NCBI GenBank assembly: GCA_000827495.1
Contig: KN817573.1
Span: 62,001-126,000, forward strand
Source: Hypholoma sublateritium FD-334 SS-4
Taxonomy: Eukaryota > Basidiomycota > Agaricomycetes > Agaricales > Strophariaceae
Length of the DNA: 64,000 nt
Direction of reading: 5' to 3'
Under the pieces are notes generated by a model. It had not been told where the DNA came from. It worked only from the letters and a program-made list of their open reading frames with translations, and did no database searches. Positions 49,601 through 59,900 of the stretch are shown one piece after another; within the stretch, counting starts at the first letter, position 1, and the number at the start of each line of letters is the position of its first letter. Made by a program: the position numbers and the translations under genes.

Positions 49601-52600
49601 GTTCTGCACGGTGGGCGCTGGCGCGTGGTCGCGGTCGTGGTCGGCGGCCTCGAGCGGTAGCGCCTCGCGCGCGCGCGGCGAGAGCGACAGCGCCAGGCGC
49701 ATCTGCGCCGAGTCGGACGTCGAGCGCGGCGGCGCGCTGTGGCGCTTCCGCCGACTGGCACTGCTGCTCCGGCTGCTGCTCGGCGCGGGCGCGGGCGCGG
49801 CGGCGGCGGTGGGTACGACCAGCGGCGGCGGAGCGAGCCCGAAGGTCGTCGCGGTGGGCAGCGGCGAGAGCGGGTCGTCCTCCTCCTCGTCGACCGCCTC
49901 GTCCGGCACCGCGTCCGCAAGGCGCGCCGCGGCGCGCCAGTCCGTCGCGATCGCGCGGGCGCTGCCGCGCGTCGCCGTCCCCTGCGACTCTTCATCGTCC
50001 GAGCGTGCGGCGCCCTTCTCCGCCCGCGCCGCGTAGTACGCCTCGGCGTCCTGCTCTTTCTCGCCGTCGGTGTCGGTATCGCGCCCCGCGCCGTGCGCCG
50101 CGCGGCTCGCGCTCGTCGCGCTGCTGCTCCCCGTCGAGCGGCTGCTGATGCTCGTCGCGTGGGACGACGTGCTCGTCGTCGACGAGATCGAGCGCCGGTT
50201 TGCGCTGTCGCGCGCTACGCCGACGCCGCCGAGCGCCAGCAGCTGTTGCTGCTGCTGTTGCTGCCCGTGTGCGTGGTTATGCGAGTGTGCGTGGCTGTGC
50301 GTGTGCGTATGGGCATGGGTATGGCTATGCGCGTGTGCTTGCACATGCGGGTACGCGTACGCATCCGCGCCGTCGGGCAGCGGCGCAGGCGCCTGCGCAT
50401 AGGCGTACGCGAGCCCGCTCGGCGCCGCGCGCGCGCCGACGCCGGGGGGCGGCAGCGTCAGCGGCGGGAGTAGCGCGGCGAGCTGCGCAGGCGCGAGGTG
50501 CTGCGCGTGCTGGTGCATCATCTGCAGCTGCTGCATGTGCTCGCTGCCGTCCATCACCGCCGCCGCTCCTATCGCCGCCAACCGCGCGCTCGAGCCCGAA
50601 CCCGAACTCGAACTCGAGCCCAAACCCGAACCCGCACTCGAACCCGAGCTCGAGCCCAAGCCCGCGCCAGGGCGCGGCACGCCCGGCGGCATGAGCCACT
50701 GCCCGCGCGCCGCGCCGCCGGCGAGGCCGGGCATGACGGGCGTCGAGGGCGGCGTCGGGTGCGGCGTCATGTTCGGCGTCGGGTTCACGACGACGAGCAG
50801 CGGCGGGCCGGGCGGCGGGGTTGGGGGCTGCTGTGGGAGTTGCTGGTGGTTTGGGAGCTGATTTAGCAGTTGACTGGGGTGTTGATTTAGCAGTTGGCTG
50901 GGCTTTTGATTGGGGTGTGTAAGGGCCGGGTATGCGGGTTGTGCAAATCCCGATTGCGCGAGCTGTGCGCGGGTTTCGGGTTGCACGGGGTATGTAAACT
51001 GCGCGAGGCTGGGGTGCGCGGGGTACGCCGCGTTAGGGCCTGGGGTGTTCTGCTGGAGCTGAATCGCAGAAGAGGTCAGCATCCGGCGAGGCGCAGCGAA
51101 GACGAAGACGAAGACGAAAACAAGATGCGAATGCGAATGCGAATAGAAAAAATAGGAACGCGAACACAAACAAGCCCGAAAAACAACCTAACCACCTCTA
51201 AACACCCCCGAAACTCGAAACTCGAAACGCCACCACCAACCAGCACATGCACGGCGCAGATAAGCCCGGTGCCGGCCCTCGCCGCGCGCGCTCGAGCCTC
51301 TGTGCCCATCGGCGGCCCACTCGGACACATCGGCGGCGCACCGTATCACCCATCCCACTGCACCACTATCGCGCCATCCAACACCCGGCCCAACGAAAAT
51401 CCACCCGCACGCCGGGCCAATCAAAACCAGGAGAAATCCACGCACGCACGAGCACCGGGCCAATCACACGCAGCAGAAACTGACGTTGCCACACACACAC
51501 ACGGACATGGACAGACACGGACGCGGACGCAGACACGGACGCGCGCGCCTGGCGCGATAAGCCCCGCCGCAGGCAGGGCAGGGCACGTCTGCACACCCGA
51601 CATGACATGTATCCACACCACCGCCGCGCCCGAGGCCCGCCGGCGGCCCATCGGCCTCGCCACCCCTGCCTGCCCTGCCGCCTAGCCGCTCGACGCACGC
51701 CACAGGCGCGTCGTCAGCCTGGCCATCGCGAACCTGGCGCGACGCCAGGCCGATTGGCGCCCGACGCCGACACCGGCCCATGTCCAACCCGAACCCATCC
51801 AGCCGCCCAGCCGGGCACTGACAGACAAAGTCCAAAGCCCAAAGACCAACCGCCAACCGCCAAAACAACCAAAAAGCCACCATCCAAAAAAAAAAAAAAA
51901 AAAAAAAACGCGCCATCCCCGAACCTCCAAAAAAAATGAAAAGCGAAAAAGCGAAGAACGAGAAAACGAAAAACGAGAAAACGAAAGAGCGAAGAGCGAA
52001 AAGGGAAACTAGAAAACAAAGACCAGAAAACCACCCGCGCCATATCAAACCCAAAACCCACAAAAACCCAACCAAAAAAAAGAAAAACACACACCTCTCT
52101 CTCATCACCATACCCCTGCGCCGCCACCACCGCAGCAGCAGCGACAGCGCCATCCACCCCGACCGCAGACGCATCGGCCCACGCAACAGCGCCCTCGTTC
52201 TCTCCTCCATCCCCCTCTTTTTCTGCTCGCCCGCCTCCTCCACGCTCGCCCCCCGCGCCCTCCCGCTCGCCCTCGCTCTCCGGCGTGGGCAGGCTGCGCG
52301 GCGCGCGGAGCAGCGCCGCCCACGCGTCTCCTCCCGCCGAGGCTGGCCATGCATGTCCTTCCGCCCATGCGTTTCCTTCCACCGCAGCCAACGCTGCCGT
52401 ATCCGCGGCGGGTGCATGCGCACGCGCAGGTGGTAAGGCTGAGGGCGGCACGATCGCGCAGATGATCTCGCCCGCGCGCATCCCGCGGAAGCTGCGCCTG
52501 CGCGCCGGGGCTAATGACTGGATTTGCAGCTGCAGTTGGGTGTGCAGGTGGTGGGTGTGGGTATGTGGTGGATGGGGGTGGTGGGGGTGGGGCGCTGGTA

Positions 52601-53999
52601 TTGCGGGTCCGTGCTGAAGCTGCGATAGCGATCGCGGATGGTCGAGCGGCAGGGGATGTGATTGCGGATGTGATTCCGATTGTGATTCCGCTATCGAGGA
52701 GTACCCCGGCGCCAGATGCGACAGCGCTGCGGGGACGGCGGCGTGTGGTATCGACGGGCTCGGGCGGGGCGACGGGAGCGCGGAGGCCGGCTCGGGGTGT
52801 GGCTGCTGCAGTCGGTATTGTTGTTGGTATTGTTGTTGATATTGTTGTTGTTGTTGTTGTTGTTGTTGTGCGGCGGCGGCAGCGCGCACGCGCCCCGCGT
52901 CCTCGTCATCCGCGCGGGCGGGGGCTCCAAGCGCATAAGCGGCGTGCGCATGCCCGCCATCAGGCGGCGCCGGGCCCCGCGTCGTCATCGCGCCCCCCAT
53001 CGCCACCGCCATCGCCATTGGGCGCGGTGCATCGGAATGTGCATCGGGATAAGCATCTGCATCTGGCGACGCGCATCAGCGTCTATCACCCGAAGCAAAG
53101 CGCAATATTGGCGGCGATAGGAATAGAATATGCAGAAAACAGAAGTCGGAAAACATCAACAGAACACGGAAAACAGAAAATGGGGAATCGGGAGGTGCGC
53201 GCGCATTGTCGTGCCCGCAGGGGGGGAGGGATCGCGCGATCCGACGGCCGCGTGGCGCCGGGCCCGGGGCCGGGCCAATGGGCGCGCGGGGCGTGGCATC
53301 GCGCTGATAGATAGTGATGGGGCGCGCCACCCCCATCGGGCGCGTACGCATGTTCCTCCACACGCACGCACGCATGCACGCATGCCCACCACGAATGCGT
53401 GCATATGCACACCACCCGCATGCACACTTGCATGCCACTTGCCACTTGCACGCACAGCACCCCGCAGCACCCCACCAAAGAAAAGGGGGCGCGGCGCCTA
53501 TACGCGCACGGGAGCGCGGGCGGATAAACACCCCGGACGGAAATAGCGCGCACCTGCGGGGCGGCGGCGCCGCGGATTCAGCGACGATGCGCCTTCGCCT
53601 TCCTCTTCTCCTGCGTCTTCGACGGCTGGCGCGGGCGCGCGTCCGTCGGCTGCGGCGCGGGGGTGCGGGTCGGCGTTGGTGTAGGGGTAGGTGTAGGGGG
53701 AGGGGGAGGGGTAGAGGGGAGAGGGCGGCGCCGGGTGCGGGTCAGGCGCGGCGAGCTCGCGCGCCCAGAGGCGCCACGCGAGGTTCTCGAGCCGGGCGCC
53801 GTCCGCGAGGGAGGTCTTGCACTTCGCGAACACTGGCGGTGCAGTGTACATAGGTAAGCGACGGGTACACAGGGAGAGGGGCAGAGCACGCACCAGTCCA
53901 GAGGGCGGCGAGTGCGTCCGCGCCGTCGAGCGCGCGCAGGGCGGCGGGGGCGACGGCGAGCACGGGCGGCGGGGGCGGGGGCGGGGCGGCGGGGGGCAT
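46645..53999 (-). CDS. Large AreA GATA-like / DUF3295 low-complexity protein
   Basis: Fungal protein of unknown function, probably regulatory. Exons 53894-53999, 53554-53832, 52095-53062, 48209-51058 and 46645-48156 sum to 5715 nt and join in frame to 1904 aa. Residues 1-70 (VLAVAPAALRALDGADALAALWT, then VFAKCKTSLADGARLENLAWRLWAREL) match the AreA GATA-like region (DUF1752). Later come RRSFRGMRAGEIICAIVP, a polyGln tract, His-rich HTHAH runs, VVVNPTPNMTPHPTPP, long Ser/Ala runs, an acidic block DEEDDEDDEDMDD, a charged helix, and near the end STEMSESLRRNLLWQRQ, typical of DUF3295. The last 48-kb intron is 52 nt, but two others are 491 and 1036 nt, long for this genome, so two separate genes (52.1-54.0 kb and 46.6-51.1 kb) are an alternative. 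Position 47854 is an N. Confidence 0.7.
47854..47854. other. Ambiguous base (N) in coding sequence
   Basis: Single unresolved base inside the last exon of the DUF3295 gene, making one residue unknown. The frame is open on both sides, so no length error is implied. Confidence 0.95.
51059..52094 (-). other. Unusually long putative intron of the DUF3295 gene
   Basis: 1036 nt between a GTGTGT donor and a TTCAG acceptor, both in phase 0. It contains an A23 run (51886-51908, T23 on the gene strand) and CACACA/GGACAC-type simple sequence near 51480-51550. It may hide a further exon, or mark the gap between two genes. Confidence 0.45.
51886..51908. repeat. Homopolymer A23
   Basis: Twenty-three consecutive A on the plus strand, inside the long putative intron. 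Confidence 0.9.
52817..52870. repeat. GTT trinucleotide repeat coding for polyGln
   Basis: A (GTT)n tract with a few GGTATT interruptions on the plus strand. On the gene strand it reads CAA/CAG and encodes the Gln-rich run broken by Tyr. Length polymorphism is likely. Confidence 0.85.
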
Positions 54000-55299
54000 C
54001 GGCGGGCGCCTCGAGCGCGCCGGCTCGCTTTGCCTTCATCAGCGCGGGCACGCACACAACCCACAACACACTCACCTGAATATCGTCGTCGTCGTCGTCT
54101 TTGAGGCGGACGGCGGCGGGCGGCGGCACGCGGGCAAACAGGCAGACAGGGAGAAGGAGGCAGACGGCAGCGGCGACTCGGACGCGGGGCAGGTGAAGGA
54201 CGGAGGGAGGCAACAAGCCCCGCCGCCAAAAATGGCATTATTTTTGGCGGTGCACGCCCCGCGCGGGCCGCCGCGTCACGCGCCCCCCGCGGGTCACCTG
54301 CGCCTACACGTTCCGCTGACGAAGCGCCCCATGACCCCCCTGGGTTAGCTCGGGTTGGCCCGGCTCGGCTCGCGCCCCTGTCTGCTAAGTGCTGTCCGTC
54401 CCAAGCCCGTCTGCTATGTATGAACGCACGGGGAGTGCGGAAATGGAGTGTTCCCCCCGTCACTCCACCCCACTGGGGTGTGCACCGCCCGCGCGCCCTC
54501 GGGGCCCCACAACGCCCGCCACGCACCCATCCGTCCGTCGTCCTCCCAGTTCGCATCGATATCCCCGGTGCGTTAGCCCAGCAACCAACCGCCCTGGCAA
54601 TGACACCGACCGGCGCCCCACACCGCACGTACGTACATCTACATACGTACATGGAACGCCTTTCCCCATCGCCACGCAGGCAGGCAGGCGTCCGGGTATA
54701 AATAGCCGCGCGCTGCTTGGTGGGACGCCGCTGATTTATGGGGACCGCGCATCGCCGCGCACACACGTCGGCTTGCGCGCAGCCGGCGCCGGGGGGTGGG
54801 GCGCTGTTCCCATTCCCGTGCCGTTCCTCTTGCTATTCTCATTATGTACCTGCTATTCCCAGTACATACTCGCTATTCTCATTACCCACTATCAACACCT
54901 CTAATACCACCCCCGACGCGCCCGAGCGCCCCACGCCCCGTCGAGCCCCCAATCATCCGCCTCGACGCCCAAACCCAAACCCAAACTAAAATACGCACGA
55001 CACATACCATACATAAAACCCACCTATACTTAACCGCAATCCCTGCACGCCGATCATCGCTCCCTGTCAGCCTTACCTCCGTCATCTGCGTGCGTCTCCG
55101 AGTCCCCTTGCGTCCCTGTCCATACTTATGCGTCTTTGCGTTTTTGGGTCCATATATACGTCTTTTCGTCTATACTTATGCGTCTTTGCGTCTATACATA
55201 TGCGTCTCCGCCCCCCCGTCCGTCGTATGTTCCTAGTACCCACTTAATTTATCTGAGACGACACCTGCCGCACACACACCAACGCGAAGATCAGAATCA
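54000..55299. other. GC-rich promoter flank of the DUF3295 gene, no gene seen
   Basis: Very GC-rich sequence with long open frames on both strands that reflect composition. A TATAAATAG element faces the plus strand at about 54698. From about 54830 the sequence becomes C/A-rich with pyrimidine-rich stretches on one strand. Confidence 0.4.
55105..55205. repeat. Minisatellite-like repeat (TATACTTATGCGTCTTTGCG units)
   Basis: Three to four imperfect copies of a unit containing TATACTTATGCGTCT and TTTGCGTCTATAC lie in a row. Noncoding. Confidence 0.6.
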
Positions 55300-58200
55300 G
55301 ATACTTATCACACGCGACAGCGCGCGATGATTGACTTTTGTACACTCTACACATCCACCGCCCCTTACCCGGGCGAGACGCCCGTACATAGCCTGCGCTA
55401 CGAACCGCCGGCGCTTATCTACTATAGACGAGGCGCGCCTCGGCCCCCCCAGAACGCTCAGATATAAGCGCCGACGCTGCCCTATCTACCCGAGAGACGC
55501 CTGCCGAGAGACGCTGAGAGACGCCCGACGGCACGCCACCTCCTGAGCGCCCGTCCGCCGGCGTGCCCCCCCCCAGCGCCCGTCAGCCGTACTCCCACAC
55601 GCAGCCTAATATACTGCAAAAATACGGCGATGAGCGTCCGCGCGGAGGCCCCGGGGGCGAGTAGTCAGGTACGCACGGACGGACATACGGTGGTCAGGTC
55701 GTCAGGGAGAGGGTGGAATACATAGAGAGAGTGAGACAGGGTGAGACGGAGAGAGGAAGGGGAAAGGGGAAAGGGTGCGAGGGGAAGGGCTAAATGTGCC
55801 CGACAGCGCTCAGGGTGTGCGACGGCGTCTGTCACCTGCCTGTTTTTCTGGGACGATGGGATGAACCGTGAAATGGGGTGGACGCGTAGTCATGTCGCGC
55901 ATATGGGCGTGCGCGGCGCGCTGGGAAATTTTTAATTAGCTACGGAGGCGATGTACATCGCACGCCCAGAGCGCGTACGCGCCTAATACATGCACCTAAT
56001 AGTACTCTGCAACACACGCACGCCGGACAAGAGCGCCCCAGCGCGCACCCACCCGACGCGCGGCCGCCTGTCACCCGCGGACGCCTCGGCCGCTCCCGAC
56101 GCAGCACAGACCATCGCGCGTACGTACGTACGTACGTCCGCCCTCGTGGAGGGTGCGCCAAATACGCGCGACAGCGCGCCGGATTTCCACACCCGACACG
56201 CACATCGCGCACGCAAATCAGAAATCCGAGGGAACTCGCCAGCTATCGGAAAAACGAAACACGAAAAGCACGCCCAGAGCAGCGCGAAAGCGCCGATGCA
56301 CCTACACGCACCGATAAACTGGAACACAACACACCAACGCCCACCGGCGCGTCCAAAACGGACGCAGGCGCCAGCATAAGCGCGCACCAGCGCAACGCAC
56401 CCCGCCTGCCTCCAGTGAAAAAAAAAAAAAGCGAAGCGCCACCCGCGGACGCCTCGGCGGCTCCCAACACAGCCCAAATTACCGCGTACGTACGCCCGCC
56501 CTCGTGGAGGGTGCGCTAAATTCGCGTCGGACCTGACACGCCCACATTGAACACGAAAATCAGAAATCAGAAATCAGAAATCAGACACGTCCAGCCATCG
56601 CGCATTAGATACCCACTCTGCACATCCCACCCCCGTAAGCGCGACGCGGAGAGTCTGCACTCGTAGCTGTGCGGGCGCGGTATTTTTTAGGACGATGGTA
56701 TGAGCCGTGCGACGGGCTGGACCCATAGTCATATCGAGCATGCTGCGCGTGCGCCGCGCGTCGGGGGGACTTGATAGTAGCTATGGAGGGAACGACGCAC
56801 CGAAAGCACGGCCAGAGCATGCAAGCGCGCAATACACGCACCCATAAACACAAAATACCAATGCCCACCGCCGCGTGCAAACACGAACGCAAGCGCACCG
56901 GCGCGCCCAAATAACACGATGCGCCACCCGCGGACGCCTCGGCCGCTACCAGCACAGACCGAACCAACGCGCGTACGAAACGCGTACGTACGTACGTACG
57001 CCCTCGTGGAGGGTGCGCTAAATATGCGCGACAGCGCGCCGGATTCCATCATCCCAGGGCGCCGATCGCCCGGCGCATCGTAAGCAGTACGTACGCGCAG
57101 GCAGGCGTGACATACGCAGGGATTAGGCAAGGAGCGCGAAAGCGCTCCATACTCCTGTCACCCGCGTGTTTTTTTTGGGCGGACGGGCGGAATGCATTAC
57201 GCACTGGCCGGGCCCGTGCTCACATCGTGCGTTGGTCATCGGTCCCGGAGAACCGGAAAGATGGCTATGGAGGATTGGACATAGCACGGAGCCAGAAGCA
57301 CGCGCGCTGGTGCATCTGGTGGGGCGCAGGTCGTGTTTTGGCGTGTATCTTTGGGAGGCGGGGTGGAATGTTATGGCTTGGACTTCGTAGTGCGTGATAG
57401 CGAATAATACAGCGGGAGTTAGCCGTATTCTATACAGGCCAGCGTAAATCGTGCCACAAATTGCGTACATGCACCTACAGATGCGCCGAAGTAGCACGAC
57501 CGCCCCGAATACAAGCGCTACGCGGGCCGGATAAGCGCTCGCCCAGCGCGCAATAAATTGAATGATAACGAAAAGCAGCCCGCGGAGGCCTCGGAATGTA
57601 CCAGCGCACTGGACAACGTGCGTACGTAGCCTGGGGAGGGTGCACTAAATACGTGTGAAAGGCGCGACGCCCTTCCCCCCTCGGGCGCGTCCATCGTTCG
57701 ACGTGTTTTTGTGTCAACGGGTGGAATGGATTAATTACGAAATGGCCCGGGCCCGTACGTACTACGTACTGCTGATGCGCGGAGTCACATCGCGCGTTGG
57801 TCATCACGCACCGAAGAACTGGAAAAAGACAGCTATGGAGCATGAAAGCGATGTAGCACGGAGCCAGAGAGGCGGGCAAAGCCAGAAGTACGCACGCGCG
57901 CTAGCCCATTTGGTGGATCGTAGTTTTTTGGCGTGTATTTCTGGAGGATAGGTGGAATGCACTGCCTGCACCGCCAGGACCGATGCAGCACAGAGCCAAC
58001 GGCGGAGCGCAGCGCCATCCGCGCGAACCGACAAGCGTCTATATGTACGCCAAAGCAACACCGCCGCGTGCACAACACGAATACAGGCGCCAGTGGACAA
58101 GCGCTCGCAGCGGGTGCCCGCTCGCGCGCACCCGCCTCGAATAATAAACAATGAGGAGCGCCACCCGCGGACGCCTCGGACGCTCACGCGCGCGTACGTA

Positions 58201-59900
58201 CGGCCTGGGGAAGGTGGCCCAAATATGGGGGAAAGGCGCGACAGCGCGCGACGCCCTTCCTTCTGCGGGGTGCGCAGATCTCCTGCCGTGATGTTTGTCT
58301 GGGAAGGCGGGGGGAATGAAGGGCCGAGATTTGCAGAGCGTGCGCGTGCTCCATGATCTCAGCGTTGGACGTGCAGTATGTACGTTTTTTATTTTGTTTC
58401 GGGACTATGTAGAGACAACGACATGGTTATGGAGAAACGACGTAGCACGGAGCCAGCGACGCGGTCGCGGGAGAACCCAGAGCGTACCATCCGGGGAGCG
58501 CAGATCGTATCGCGTGTATTTTGGGGCGGACGGGTGGAATGAAATGGTCTGGACCTACAGACTGTGTACGCACATGGTAAATCGAGCATTGGACATGTAT
58601 TATGCAGGTCGTCACCCTCGGCACACCGGAGCAAAAGACTGGTCATAGAGAAAACGATGTGGCACGCAGCCGCCGACGCGGCAGCGGAGAGGAATCCGGG
58701 AGCCGCCGCGCTGGATATCCGGTAAGGCACTTGCACCTACATGAACCCACAGACGCGCTCAGGGTCGAATATGCTGCGGATGGTTCCTCCACTGTCCAAT
58801 TTCCCAAGGTGACTTGCCTTCTCACGCTGCAGCAAAGCACGTGTGGCGTCTGCATACTCGGTACTACGCGCGCGGCGATCTCTTGGGAATTATAATAACC
58901 GAGTCAAGCGCTGGTAAGCAGGGCGAGCTGATCATGTGCAGTAAGACAGAGGGCAATGCACTTCCATCTCAGCTCGTTTGGTTTGTATTTTTCTTCCTGA
59001 AAAGACAGATGTTATGATCTCATCTATACCAGCGTGGTGTGCGACGTCTAAGCGCGCTGTTCCACGGCCAACTAGCAGTGGTGGGTCCTGTGGGGTCCCA
59101 TAGGGGGAAACAGACTCTCCCCGCTGATGGTCCAGCACCACTTCTGGCCATGATAAGTATATCTACACACCTATTGGTGTGCACTGTGCTTGTGCAGCAC
59201 AGACAAGCGCAATCGTCCCGGGCACCTGCGCACCGCACGGTAGAAAACACCGATGCTTGCATATATAGACGTACTGTGCATACACGTCGCAGCAAGCGCG
59301 GAGAGAGAACATATCCGGGTGCAGAAGATAAGCGCCCGTGTGCCCAATTCCCGCATCTAGGCCGCCCGCTCTTTCCTCGTCATCCTCGCAAAGAGTCTGC
59401 TAAATATACATCTTCCTTGACGGGCGGATGTCTCAGGTATATCAGCAGCCTGGGGTTTGGCTCTGGTGGGGAAGGCGCGCTAATCATGTGCGGCATGATA
59501 GAACGCGGCGCAATGCCGTCTCCGGGGTGTGCAGAACCCAGATCGCTCGGCGTGCATTCTTTCGTAGTATGGGTATAATGAAACGGCCTAGACTCCCGGA
59601 CGGTGGATGTCGGGTGTCTGGAATTTTAACAGTTCGGCGACCGCCATGGAAAGTCGCGCATTAGACGCATCGAAATCTGCGCTGTCGCGAGATCAGCACG
59701 AAAATGGGGATAAGCACCCGCGCTCAGGCCTCCCAGATGCTCAAAATTACGAGAAACGCACCACACGAACACGACAGCGTGTAACAGCGTAGAGCAGCGT
59801 GCGTACGGTTGGCAGGATGGGCGGGCTAAATATGTACAACGCACGACAGCGCGCGACGCACTGCCCTCTCTGGCGAGTGCAGATCGCTCGGGCGGATAGG
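55300..59900. repeat. Degenerate, irregular tandem repeat array
   Basis: Several anchor words recur in the same order with variable spacing. CACCCGCGGACGCCTCGG or close variants occur near 56071, 56440, 56928, 57578 and 58162. CCTCGTGGAGGGTGCGC or variants occur near 56141, 56500, 57002, 57632 and 58203, followed by TAAAT and CGCGACAGCGCGC. A third block containing CTATGGAG, then GTAGCACGGAGCCAG, occurs near 55940, 56780, 57264, 57832, 58424 and 58643. A fourth, a T-run then GGGCGGACGGGTGGAATG, occurs near 55846, 56685, 57170, 57705, 57930, 58290 and 58517. Unit spacing is about 360-650 bp. The array appears noncoding. Origin (satellite, subtelomeric or decayed element) is unknown. Confidence 0.75.

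Noticed and set aside
48194..49660. 488-codon plus-strand open frame opposite the DUF3295 gene
   Set aside because: It is antisense to a coding exon in very GC-rich DNA, consists of Arg/Leu/Ala-rich runs with no motif, and is explained by codon bias of the real gene.
52514..53314. 266-codon plus-strand open frame
   Set aside because: Low-complexity valine and arginine runs are the mirror of the Gln- and His-rich coding strand; part of it crosses an intron. Not a gene.
56100..57010. CGTACGTACG palindromic runs, considered as CRISPR-like or hairpin elements
   Set aside because: Spacing is irregular and the flanks repeat too, so they are parts of the larger degenerate array; there are no unique spacers.
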